A stretch of DNA of 64,000 nucleotides from Qipengyuania sp. JC766 (GTDB lineage Bacteria; Pseudomonadota; Alphaproteobacteria; Sphingomonadales; Sphingomonadaceae): positions 1,746,001 to 1,810,000 of the forward strand of contig NZ_JBFEFL010000001.1 of assembly GCF_040717445.1 (NCBI RefSeq), read 5' to 3'. A program made the position numbers and the translations under genes. The notes under the pieces were generated by a model, which saw only the letters and a program-made list of their open reading frames with translations, did no database searches and was not told the DNA's origin. Below, one piece after another: positions 37,787 to 46,843 of this stretch (within the stretch, counting starts at the first letter, position 1; every line of letters begins with the position of its first letter).

Positions 37787-38158
37787 ATGAGCGCGCGTGC
37801 GCAGACGGTGCGCCTCAGTCCGTCGCAATACCGGGTGCTGGCTGACTTCGCCAGGCGCAGAGGGCTGAGCGACTACGCCATGCTGGCGCGGGTCGTGGAA
37901 GCTGGTTTTCTCGCCATGCTCCACGGCACCGACAAGGAGACCGATCTCGCCGAACTGGCGAGCGAGATCGGGGCGATATCGGAGCGCCTCGCCGAAGCCG
38001 AACGGGTGCTCGACCGCACCCTGTTCACCGCCTGTGCGGCCTACGCTTACGCCCGCCATGCCGCGCTGGGCACGAAGAAATCCGACGAAACAATTGCAGC
38101 CGAAGCGCGCGCCGCGTTCGAGCGCCAGCGTTCGCTTGCCCTGGAGATCGAGCGATGA
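37787..38158 (+). CDS. Relaxosome accessory (mobilization) protein, predicted
   Basis: 123 residues. N-terminal TVRLSPSQYRVLADFARRRG resembles ribbon-helix-helix DNA-binding proteins; the rest is coiled-coil-like helix (ELASEIGAISERLAEAERVL). Small DNA-binding proteins in this position, directly before the coupling-protein gene, usually bind oriT. The stop overlaps the coupling-protein start (ATGA). GGAG precedes the ATG. Confidence 0.6.
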   Translation: MSARAQTVRLSPSQYRVLADFARRRGLSDYAMLARVVEAGFLAMLHGTDKETDLAELASEIGAISERLAEAERVLDRTLFTACAAYAYARHAALGTKKSDETIAAEARAAFERQRSLALEIER

Positions 38159-39975
38159 ATTCGAACATGGATTTTGTCACCCGCGCCCATGCCCTCTGGC
38201 GCGTACGTATGGCGCACTGGCAGCAGCGTTTTCGCTTCTTTTCCACGATCACGCTTGGTGCAGCCGCGACCGGAGCAATCATTGCACCCCAGTTTCTGCT
38301 GCACGGCCCCGCGATGACGACAGCGGTGCAGTATGCGTGGGCCAACGTGCTGACCCTGCTCGGTTCCCTTGGGGACAGCGACATCAAGATGAACATAGCG
38401 ATGGAAGGCAAGCGATGGACCGTTTCCGCCGCCTGGTTCGCCTCTGAACCGCTCTTCACGGATACCTTCTGGCAAGTCGTTAAAGTTATCGCTGGCGGTG
38501 CAATCACAGGCTTTGTGATAGGCCTGTTCACGGTCTGGGTGCTCCAGCGCGTCATGTCTGAACAGGGCAAGGATACGCTCGCCGACCGGGTCATCGGCGG
38601 CACCCGGGTGGCGGATGAAGAAGATGTCGCCGCACAGACCACTTTGCTCTGCAGCAGGGACTCTGTGCGCATCGGTCCGGTCCCAATTCCGCGCCGGATC
38701 GAGACCCGTCACTTCGCCTTTCTCGGCACCACCGGCAGCGGCAAAACCACTGCCTTGCGCCAGATGCTCGACGGTATCGAAAGGCGCGGCGAAGCGGCGC
38801 TGGTCTATGACACATCGGGCGAGTTCATCGCGCACTATTACGACCCCGCGCGCGGGGACATCATCCTCAATCCCTTCGATGCGCGCTGCGCCTTCTGGAC
38901 TCCATTCGACGAGATATCACATCCCGCCGATGCAGACCGGATAGCGCGCCAGCTGGTCTCGGAAACCAGCAGCCAGGATGACGATGTCTGGCTTGAAACC
39001 AGCCGCATTCTTGTCGCCAACATGATCCGCTCGCTCTGGTCGGAAAAGAACTGCAGCCTCGAAGCCCTGCTCGAAGCCTTGCAGGTCAAGGACAAGGAGC
39101 AGTTGAAGGAGTGACTGGGGCACACGTCGTCGGCCCGCACCTTTGCCAACGACGCCGACCGCGCTACAGGCAGCGTGCTGTTCATGCTCGCCAAGGCGGC
39201 GAACCTGATCCAGTTCCTGAAGGTCGAAGATGAGGGAGAGGACCGGTTCGCCTTCCGCGAATTTATCGCAAAGCTGGACGAGTGCGAGGGTGCCAAGCCC
39301 TGGATCTTCGTCCCCCGCAAGGAGGACTATTTCGAAGCGTCCAAGCCGCTCATGGCTTGCTGGCTCGAATGTGCGGCGAGCGCCGTGCTGGGCCTGGCGC
39401 CCTCGCCAGACCGCCGCATCTGGTTTGTGCTCGACGAGCTGGCCGACCTGCCTCGCGTCGAGAATCTTGCGCGGCTTTTGCCAGAAGGTCGCAAGTTTGG
39501 CGCAGCGATCGTGCTCACCTTCCAGGCGCTCGGCCAGATGCGCAATCGTTACGGAGCGAACATCGCCGAGGCCATGCTCGCCTGCTGCAACACCAAGCTG
39601 TTCTTGCAAACCGTCGATCAGGAAACCCGCAAATGGGCGAGCGAGACAATCGGACAGTGTGAGGTGGAATTGCGTGTCGCCACCGATACGCTCTCGATTG
39701 GCAGCGAAGTGCCGCGCACTACCATCGCGACCCAGCGGCAATTCCGCCCCGCCGTGCTCGAAAGCGAACTGAGGCTCAGCCCGCATCGGGGCTATCTGCT
39801 GCTCCCTGATGGCCTGCCGGTCGCGCGCATTGGTCTCACCGCCGATCACATCACCCGGCGCGGCGAACCGCGTCAGCCCGCTTACGTTCCAGGCGATCCG
39901 GCAGGCACGCTGTGGAGCCGGGTCAGCGAGATCGCGAAGGGTGTAGAGCCCGACGTGAAGCCGGGACCCGTCTGA
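38155..39975 (+). pseudogene. TraD-like type IV coupling protein gene with in-frame stop
   Basis: The 607-codon frame encodes a coupling protein (VirD4/TraD family): N-terminal membrane helices (FFSTITLGAAATGAIIAPQF; VIAGGAITGFVIGLFTVWVL), Walker A GTTGSGKT at residues 191-198, and Walker B with IWFVLDELADLP (D427-E428). TGA at 39112-39114 interrupts it at codon 320 (KDKEQLKE-stop-LGHTSSARTF). Reading resumes in the same frame with good family-like sequence to 39975, so one base change (TGG to TGA would restore Trp) explains it. The truncated 319-residue product lacks Walker B and should be inactive; reinitiation at a downstream ATG/GTG would make only the C-terminal half. Coupled to the relaxase by TGATG. 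Confidence 0.85.
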
Positions 39976-42722
39976 TGGTCGCATCGGTCTCGGCGCTGTC
40001 GAGTGCCGGTCAAGCCGCGAGCTACTACGAAGCCGATGATTACTATGCCGAAGGCGGAATGGCTCCGTCCGAATGGTTTGGTGAGGCAGCTGAGAAGCTC
40101 GGCCTGGCAGGCGAGGTCGATCGCGAAAAGTTTGCCGAATTGCTCGAAGGCCACGTTGCCGGGCAGCAACTCGGCACGACGCGCGATGGCAAGGTCGAGC
40201 ACCGGCCAGGCTGGGACATCACCCTGTCCGCGCCAAAGTCGGTCTCGATCATGGCCGAGGTTGCCGGAGACAAGCGGCTGATCAAGGCGCATGGCGCAGC
40301 GGTGAAAGTGGCGCTGGCCCATGTCGAGAAGCATATGGCGGCAACGCGCATCAGAGAGGGCGGCGAGGTCCGGCGCGAAGCGACCGGCAATCTCGCTATC
40401 GCCACCTTCCGCCATGCCACGAGCAGGGCGCAGGACCCGCAGCTTCACACCCACGGCGTTATCCTCAACGCGACGCAGGACAAGGACGGCAACTGGCGCA
40501 GTCTCGAGCCACGTGCTTTCTACCAGCTCCAGAAGGAGATCGGCGCGATCTACCGGCAGGAACTGGCGCACGGCGTTGCCGCGCTGGGATACAAGATCGA
40601 AGCGGGCAAGGACTCGCTCTTCGAGATCGCAGGTGTTCCGGAAAAGGCCATCGATGCGCTGAGCCAGCGCACCGCCGCAATCGATGCCCGGCTTGCCGAG
40701 CGCGGCACGAGCCGCGCGGAGGCGAGCGCTGCTGAAAAGCAGATTGCTGCGCTCGATACGCGCGAGGCCAAGACCAGTGCGGATCATCGCAGATTGCGGG
40801 CCGACTGGCGGGCGACTGGCGATGCCAATGGCTTCGACAAGGCGGCGCGCGACAGGCTGATTGGTGAAGCGAGAGAGCGAGTTAAAGCCAGCGAAGCTAC
40901 CGCCAGCCCGGAATTGCTGGCACGACAGGCAGTGGCCTGGGCCGCTGCCAAGCTATCCGAGCGAGAAGCTGTATTCTCGGCCAGCACGCTAGCGCGAGAA
41001 GCCGGGGACTTTGCTTTTGGCAAGGCCGGGCACCAAGCTATCAGCGCAGCGATTGCCGAGGCCGGAGAGCGAGGCGAGCTTGTTCCGCGCACTTTCCTTG
41101 ACCGGCGCGGAGCGGAATTTGCCGGGTTCACGACGCCGCAGACTATTGCGACCGAGCGCACCATGATGCGCCTCGAAGAGACCGGGCGCGGCATGGCGCA
41201 ATCGCTTACCACTCCGGTGGCGGCGGCACGAACCATCGAGCGCGCGGCGCGGCAGTCAGCGCGATCCGGCTACGCCTGGACCGATGACCAGAAGCGCGCA
41301 ACCGCAGATTTGCTCACCTCGCGGGATCGTGTCGCCGCCGTTCAGGGCTATGCCGGGACAGCCAAGACCACCACCGTGCTCGCAACCTATGCGCGCGAGG
41401 CCCGGCGGCACGGGCTCGCCGTGACCGCCCTTGCGCCGACTGCATCGGCGGCGACCGTGCTCGGCGAAGCGCTCGGTATGCGCGGTGATACCGTGGCGCG
41501 GCATATGCTCGCGCCCGAGGCGAAGGCAGCAGGCAAAGACGCAGTGTGGATCGTCGATGAAGCCTCGATGCTCTCGGCCCACGACATGGCGAAACTCTTG
41601 GCCCGCGCCGACAAGGCTGGAGCAAGGCTCGTACTGGTGGGCGACGTGAAGCAGCTGGGATCGGTCGGTGCGGGCGCGGCATTCGCCCAGTTGCAGCAGA
41701 CAGGCATGGCGACCGCTAAGCTTGCCGAGGTGGTCCGGCAGACCAATGCCAACACCCGCGAAGCCGTCATGGCCTCAATCGAGGGCCATGCAGGCAAGGC
41801 CCTGGCCGCGCTTGAACGTGGTGGCGGCGAAGTGATCGAGGGCGCGACGCCTGATGAGCGCCTTGGAGCGATGGCCCGGCATTATCTGGCCATGTCACCG
41901 GCAGAGCGTGCCCGGACGCTGGTAATCGAACCATCGCGCGAAGGCCGCGACCGGCTCACCGGCATGATACGCGCGAATCTGACCGAGCGCGGCGAGCTGT
42001 CGGTGAAGGCCGTGCAGTTCGATGCGCTTGAGGCGAAAGGTCTCACCCGCGCCGAAGCGCGCGAGGCGGCCAGCTATGCCATCGGCGATGTCATCCGGTT
42101 CAGCCGCGACTTTGCGGCAAAGGGTGTGCGTCGGGGCGAGAGCTTTGCGATTGCCGCTGTCGATCCCGAGCGCGGGCGCATTGCCCTCGAAGGCCGCGAT
42201 GGCCGATCGCTGGACTGGCATCCCCGGCAGTGGGGCGCGAGTAGAGCCGAAGTGTTCGAGCCGAAGCCAATCGAACTCCGCACCGGCGACCGCGTGCAGT
42301 TCACTCGCAACGACCGCGAGGCTGGAAGGGTCAATGGGCTTGGCGGCACCGTCACCCGCATCGATCCTGAGCAAGGGCAGGCGACTCTGAAGCTGGCGAC
42401 CGGACGTGAGCAGAAGCTCGATATTTCCAATCCGCGCGACGCCCATTTGCGCCACGCGTATGTCCAGACAGCCCATGCGGCCCAAGGCCAGACCGCCGAG
42501 CGCGTCCTGATCCACGCCGATAGCCGCTCCACCAATCTGGTCGACCAGAAGATGCTCTATGTGGCGCTTTCGCGCGCCAAAGCCGAGGCGGTGGTGGTAA
42601 CCGATGATAAGGACCGGCTCGTTCGCGCGATCTATGAGCGCGCGGGCGAGAAGCAGACGGCTATGACCGCGACTGCTATTGAAGCCAGCAAGTCCAACTC
42701 CATAGGAATAGGGCTAGGATAG
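39975..42722 (+). CDS. MobF-family conjugative relaxase-helicase
   Basis: 915 residues. N-terminal TrwC-type relaxase: catalytic tyrosine candidates Y17/Y18 (SYYEADDYYAEGG), and the three-His metal site H147, H158, H160 (FRHATSRAQDP, QLHTHGVILN). C-terminal SF1 helicase: modified Walker A GYAGTAKTTT (458-467, Ala in place of the Gly before Lys), Walker B-like VWIVDEASMLS, and motif VI-like YVQTAHAAQGQTAERVLIHA plus LYVALSRAKAEAVVV. Nicks oriT and leads the strand into the recipient. Start ATG overlaps the coupling-protein stop (TGATG). oriT would be expected nearby, perhaps between 36.4 and 37.8 kb, but was not pinned. Confidence 0.92.
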   Translation: MVASVSALSSAGQAASYYEADDYYAEGGMAPSEWFGEAAEKLGLAGEVDREKFAELLEGHVAGQQLGTTRDGKVEHRPGWDITLSAPKSVSIMAEVAGDKRLIKAHGAAVKVALAHVEKHMAATRIREGGEVRREATGNLAIATFRHATSRAQDPQLHTHGVILNATQDKDGNWRSLEPRAFYQLQKEIGAIYRQELAHGVAALGYKIEAGKDSLFEIAGVPEKAIDALSQRTAAIDARLAERGTSRAEASAAEKQIAALDTREAKTSADHRRLRADWRATGDANGFDKAARDRLIGEARERVKASEATASPELLARQAVAWAAAKLSEREAVFSASTLAREAGDFAFGKAGHQAISAAIAEAGERGELVPRTFLDRRGAEFAGFTTPQTIATERTMMRLEETGRGMAQSLTTPVAAARTIERAARQSARSGYAWTDDQKRATADLLTSRDRVAAVQGYAGTAKTTTVLATYAREARRHGLAVTALAPTASAATVLGEALGMRGDTVARHMLAPEAKAAGKDAVWIVDEASMLSAHDMAKLLARADKAGARLVLVGDVKQLGSVGAGAAFAQLQQTGMATAKLAEVVRQTNANTREAVMASIEGHAGKALAALERGGGEVIEGATPDERLGAMARHYLAMSPAERARTLVIEPSREGRDRLTGMIRANLTERGELSVKAVQFDALEAKGLTRAEAREAASYAIGDVIRFSRDFAAKGVRRGESFAIAAVDPERGRIALEGRDGRSLDWHPRQWGASRAEVFEPKPIELRTGDRVQFTRNDREAGRVNGLGGTVTRIDPEQGQATLKLATGREQKLDISNPRDAHLRHAYVQTAHAAQGQTAERVLIHADSRSTNLVDQKMLYVALSRAKAEAVVVTDDKDRLVRAIYERAGEKQTAMTATAIEASKSNSIGIGLG

Positions 42723-42748
42723 TCCTATTGGTGAGATCTGGTTCCCGC

Positions 42749-42761
42749 CACCTCCGGTGGG
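42749..42761 (+). terminator. Possible terminator hairpin after the relaxase gene
   Basis: CCACC-TCC-GGTGG gives a GC-rich stem with 3-base loop 27 bp after the relaxase stop, extendable with mismatches by flanking C and G runs. There is no T-run, so intrinsic termination is uncertain. The rest of 42723-42911 shows no gene. Confidence 0.3.
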
Positions 42762-42911
42762 GGGCATTGCCGACATACAGCGCTGGCGCAAATGCTGGAA
42801 CGCCTGGATAGATGATGGACGACTTCGGAGACCGCGAGTGATGCGACCGTTCCAACTTGACTTGCGGATCGTGATAATGATGTCAAAGAGTTGCTCTTGG
42901 GGAGGCACACT

Positions 42912-45116
42912 TTGAGCAGTTCTGGAAGCAACAAACTCGTATTCCGGCCAAGAGCACGGATAATCCGGACCATTGGAGATCAGTTGATCAGTGGCCCGGA
43001 AGCCGCAGTTATTGAATTGGTCAAGAATTCCTACGACGCAGACGCCAGCTACGTCCGCATACGTTTCGTGCCGCCTTTGGCCGCGACCTTTGGAAGTATC
43101 ATCGTCGAAGACGATGGCCATGGCATGTCGGCCAAAGACGTCGTCGAGAAATGGATGGAACCCGCAACTTCCTCCAAACAGTCGGGCCGCAAATCACGCA
43201 AAGGGCGAATCATGCTCGGCTCGAAAGGGATCGGGCGATTTGCAGCGGCCAAGCTTGGCGCCACGATGGCCCTTACATCAATTAGCGAACAGGAAGGTCA
43301 GCGCACCAGATCTGCAATCCCGCAACTCGACTGGGCTTGGTTTGAGGATGACCGATACCTCTCTGACGTTTCAATTGATTTTTCTGAAGAACAAACCACC
43401 GCTCCAACAGGAACAAAGATCGAGATAATCGGTCTTAGGGAGGCTTGGTCCAAAGAAAAAATGGAGCGTCTGATAGTCGAGTTGCGCCGATTAATCTCTC
43501 CTATTCAAACACGAAACATCGACAACCCCTTCAGGATCATCCTCGACCTTTCCGAATGCACCGGTCCAAGTTGTGGCTTCGATGGATCAGCACTTTTGTC
43601 TGGAGGAGTGGGATCAGATCAAGGTGCTGATAGCCCAAAGGGTGTTGAGATTTCAGCTCTACCTCTGTTGGCCAGCAGTGACTACTTGGTCGAAGGGTAT
43701 TTCGACGAGGCCGGTGAATTCCATGGGAAAATGGAAATAAAAAGGGCGGGAAAGGGAGCACTTCCAGTTGAACTGACAGTTCCACTAGAGGACGGAGAGC
43801 GTTCTTGCGGTCGAGTTGAAGTCCATTTTTCGATATTCGACCGCGAAGCGGACGTTATCAAGGATACTATGCGGCGGGCCGGGCTCGGTGACATTACGAC
43901 CGCAAAAGCTCGTGCCTTCCTTGACGAGAGTGCTGGCGTCGCGATCTATCGCGATGGATTTCGTGTCAGGCCATACGGCAACCTCGAAAATGACTGGCTA
44001 TCCTTAGATTCTCGCCGCGTACAAGACCCATCACTCAGAATCGGTCACAATCAGATTGCCGGGTATGTGACGGTCGAATCTCAAGCTGGCTCGCGGCTTG
44101 TCGAGAAGAGCAGTAGGGAAGGATTCGAAGAAAACGCGGCGTTTCGTCGCCTTCGCCGCCTGATAACAAGATTGCTGTCGGCGGTAGTTGAGCCTCGCCG
44201 CCAGGCATTCCGATCTAGTGCACGCCTGTCGAGGCAGAAGAAATCAGCATTCGAACAACTCGATTCTCTCTCGCAGCTGAAGGGGGTGCGGAAAATCATC
44301 GCGGATCTTCCGCCATCGAAAAGGGAGTCCGCCGAGAAAGCGATAGGCGAGGAGACCGCAAAACTTCAGCAGCAGATCGAGGATTTGAAGGACAGGCAGC
44401 GGGTTCTTGAGGCGAAGTCATCTCTCGGCCTCATAGTCGGAGAGATTTTACATGAGGGCGCACCCGAAGCGACGTTTCTTTCAGTGTCCGCTAGCAAGCT
44501 AGTCACATTCTGGAAGTATGTTTTAATAAATGGACCCAAGTCGGATGAGGCTCGAGAGGAATTTCCCGATCGACTGAGGCTCATGTCAGAAAGCGGAGAG
44601 AGGCTGCGATCCCTATTTGCAAGCCTCCGCCCCCTCGCTGGTGGGCGAAGAACCGCCGCTGAGCCATTCTCTCCATTTGCCGTATTAGATGACACGGCCA
44701 GATATTTCGAAACGCACAACGTGGGCTTCGATATTGAAAGAATGAATGGCATTGGAAAACTGATGGGACATAAGGAGGACTTGGCCACCGCTCTCCTGAA
44801 TCTGTTCTCCAATTCGGTCTTCTGGCTCCAAGATTCGCAGACGAGTAACCCCAAGGTTCGAGCCTTTGTCGAGGCGCGTAGTGCTGACGAGGTCTCCATC
44901 TTCGTCGAAGACAATGGGCCAGGCGTCCCGGAGGAGTTTGCCGAGAGTATATTCGATATCCGCTTCACATTAAAAGATGATGGAACCGGCTTAGGCCTTA
45001 ATATTGCGCAGGAATCGCTTGCGAGGTCTGGAGGCAAGTTGATGTTCCACCCTGAGTTTGACGGCGGAGCAAGGTTTGAGATTCGATTTCCCCGCTACAA
45101 GGAAGCAAGCGCATGA
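42912..45116 (+). CDS. Dual GHKL ATPase: MORC/HSP90-like N-terminus plus histidine-kinase-like C-terminus
   Basis: 734 residues. TTG at 42912 is chosen because GGGGAGG sits 6 bases upstream; the frame's earlier TTG has none. Residues 20-120 carry a MORC/MutL/HSP90-like GHKL ATPase: EAAVIELVKNSYDADA (E35, N39), VEDDGHGM (D68) and SKGIGRFAAAKLG. A middle region (about 150-420) is followed by a charged helix and a possible phospho-His in EILHEGAPEA (H514). The C-terminal ATPase is of kinase type: LLNLFSNSVFWL (N box), FVEDNGPGVPEEF (G1), DGTGLGLNIAQES (G2). Overlaps the following receiver gene by ATGA. Looks like a sensor that senses DNA or protein through the first ATPase and signals by phosphorelay. 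Defence role is inferred from neighbours. Confidence 0.82.
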   Translation: MSSSGSNKLVFRPRARIIRTIGDQLISGPEAAVIELVKNSYDADASYVRIRFVPPLAATFGSIIVEDDGHGMSAKDVVEKWMEPATSSKQSGRKSRKGRIMLGSKGIGRFAAAKLGATMALTSISEQEGQRTRSAIPQLDWAWFEDDRYLSDVSIDFSEEQTTAPTGTKIEIIGLREAWSKEKMERLIVELRRLISPIQTRNIDNPFRIILDLSECTGPSCGFDGSALLSGGVGSDQGADSPKGVEISALPLLASSDYLVEGYFDEAGEFHGKMEIKRAGKGALPVELTVPLEDGERSCGRVEVHFSIFDREADVIKDTMRRAGLGDITTAKARAFLDESAGVAIYRDGFRVRPYGNLENDWLSLDSRRVQDPSLRIGHNQIAGYVTVESQAGSRLVEKSSREGFEENAAFRRLRRLITRLLSAVVEPRRQAFRSSARLSRQKKSAFEQLDSLSQLKGVRKIIADLPPSKRESAEKAIGEETAKLQQQIEDLKDRQRVLEAKSSLGLIVGEILHEGAPEATFLSVSASKLVTFWKYVLINGPKSDEAREEFPDRLRLMSESGERLRSLFASLRPLAGGRRTAAEPFSPFAVLDDTARYFETHNVGFDIERMNGIGKLMGHKEDLATALLNLFSNSVFWLQDSQTSNPKVRAFVEARSADEVSIFVEDNGPGVPEEFAESIFDIRFTLKDDGTGLGLNIAQESLARSGGKLMFHPEFDGGARFEIRFPRYKEASA

Positions 45117-46219
45117 AGGCTCGACACCTCCTCTACGTTGATGATGTCGAGACCCAGCGAGTGCTGTTCAGGGACGCTGTCCGAGAATGGAACGAGGCCA
45201 ACCCAGAAAAAGAGTTCACGTTTGATCTAGCTGAAAGCTTTGAAGAAGGTATTGCTGCGCTTGGCCGAACCAGGTTTGATGGTGCCCTCTTTGATCTACG
45301 CTTGCCGTCTCCCGGTCCAGGCCGCACGGAGCGGCCCTTAGGGAACGAGCTAGCTCAAGTCGGCCTGCACGAATTCGGGATTCCCGTCGCAATTATCTCG
45401 GGTAAACCGGACGAGGTCGATCCGGACCTTGCAAACTCTTCGACAGTAAAGATCGTCGACAAGGGTGACGGAGATGGTTTCGCCAATGCGGTTTCGTGGT
45501 TCGGAACTCTTTGGCCAATGCTCGAAGCGATGTCATTGGCGCGAGCGAGAATTCGCGAGGTCTCTGCAGGGCTGTTTGCAGACCGCATCTGGCCAGCGTG
45601 GAAGTCATACGTGTCAATGGCCGAAGGCAAGGATTTGACGCCAGTTCTCGCGCGACAGTATGTCTGGCATCTTGGCGAGGTCATGGGCGCCGGTAGCGGT
45701 AAAGATGACGATCTTTGGCACCCTCTGGAGGCCTGGATTTGCCCTCCCCTCTACGCTGATCGCGCTTCGACTGGCGATATCCTCACCCAAGATGACGAAC
45801 TCTGGGTTATCCTGACCCCTCCATGCGATCTCGCGAACGCAGGGAAAGTTGAGAATGTCTTGCTCGCGCATTGCAGCAGGAGCCTTCCGGCAGATTGGGT
45901 GGCCGTCCTTGAAAAGTGCGCTCATGCTGATGCCGGTAGGCGAGAGAAAGGGTGGGACCGGATCAGGAAACTGTTCAACCAACCGGAACAGGCGGTCCAT
46001 TATCTTCCGCCGTTGCCTGACGAACATTTACCTGTGACTGTCGAATTCAGCCATCTGCGAACCCTTTCAATGGCAGAGATCGAGAAGGCTCTAGGAAACC
46101 GCATTGGGAGCGTGACCGCACCTTTCATAAGCAATCTCATTCAGAGATTTGGCGCTTATATGAGTAGGGTTGGCCAGCCTAATCTAAATGCCAAGGCATT
46201 TCCTCAAAACGGACAATAG
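45113..46219 (+). CDS. Receiver-domain protein with unrecognised C-terminal effector
   Basis: 368 residues. The N-terminal 125 residues form a response-regulator receiver: acidic pair D10-D11 (LLYVDDVETQ), phosphoacceptor D61 in ALFDLRLPSPG, and a conserved-type Lys in VKIVDKGDG. The C-terminal 240 residues have no HTH. They contain helical stretches and ELWVILTPPCDLANAGKVEN, with a Cys-Asp motif that I do not recognise as a named catalytic site. The TGA/ATG overlap with the dual GHKL protein makes them a cognate pair. A receiver without DNA-binding output suggests a protein-level effect (enzyme or switch). Confidence 0.8.
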   Translation: MKARHLLYVDDVETQRVLFRDAVREWNEANPEKEFTFDLAESFEEGIAALGRTRFDGALFDLRLPSPGPGRTERPLGNELAQVGLHEFGIPVAIISGKPDEVDPDLANSSTVKIVDKGDGDGFANAVSWFGTLWPMLEAMSLARARIREVSAGLFADRIWPAWKSYVSMAEGKDLTPVLARQYVWHLGEVMGAGSGKDDDLWHPLEAWICPPLYADRASTGDILTQDDELWVILTPPCDLANAGKVENVLLAHCSRSLPADWVAVLEKCAHADAGRREKGWDRIRKLFNQPEQAVHYLPPLPDEHLPVTVEFSHLRTLSMAEIEKALGNRIGSVTAPFISNLIQRFGAYMSRVGQPNLNAKAFPQNGQ

Positions 46220-46320
46220 GCTGTACGGAAAGATACAATCTCCCCACCTTACGAAATGCAGTATTTTCTAGCGTGGATTGAGCTTGCCCTGAATGAAGCA
46301 GGTAATAGATCGGTACGGAC

Positions 46321-46773
46321 TTAAGGCCGAGTGGGAATTTCGAGCACGGCCTGCTCAGAAGTTAGTAGCCACTCATGCACGGACTTTCCGACCAATTCGA
46401 CAGACTGATTCTTCAAGGCACACTCCCAAACAACGGCTACTCGCCATCCCATGTCCAAGAGCGCCGCCATGCTTTTGGCATCTCGCTGGACGTTCGCGGT
46501 GAATTTCGACTCCCAGAATTCCGGACGCGTCGCTGGAGTGGTCGCAAATCGACAATTCTCATGCCGATGCCAGAAGCACCCATGCACGAAGACAGCGGCA
46601 TGATACTTCGCGAAGACGAGGTCCGGTTTGCCCGGAAGCTTCGCGTCATGAAGGCGGTATCGCAGCCCGGCGGAATGCAACTCCCGTCTCAACAGCCGCT
46701 CGGGCTTTGTGTTCTTGCCGCGAATGCCCGACATCATTCGCGAGCGGGTCTTGGCATCCACAATGTCAGCCAA
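46321..46773 (-). CDS. vsr: Very short patch repair endonuclease Vsr
   Basis: 150 residues from TTG 46773 (MADIVDAKTRSRMMSGIRG, the typical Vsr N-terminus). Conserved: KNTKPERLLRRELHSAGLRY, PGKPDLVFAKY (catalytic Asp), FVHGCFWHRHENC (metal/catalytic His, Cys) and GWRVAVVWECALK. Nicks 5' of T:G mismatches that arise by deamination of 5-methylcytosine, so it protects sites of the adjacent C5 methyltransferase. Divergent from that gene across 70 bp, which must hold both promoters. Confidence 0.95.
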   Translation of the reverse strand: MADIVDAKTRSRMMSGIRGKNTKPERLLRRELHSAGLRYRLHDAKLPGKPDLVFAKYHAAVFVHGCFWHRHENCRFATTPATRPEFWESKFTANVQRDAKSMAALLDMGWRVAVVWECALKNQSVELVGKSVHEWLLTSEQAVLEIPTRP

Positions 46774-46843
46774 CGCAATTCACCCCCTGGCTTCCTGGAG
46801 TCAGCCTGGTAATAGGCTCATGTAATATCGGATTTTCGAGTAG

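Noticed and set aside
37566-37790. 74-codon plus-strand frame bridging two genes
   Set aside because: Arg/Ser-rich shadow-like sequence, overlaps both neighbours, no ribosome site.
39112-39114. TGA as recoded (selenocysteine or programmed readthrough) codon in the coupling-protein gene
   Set aside because: No stem-loop of SECIS type was seen after it, and a Trp-to-stop change is simpler.
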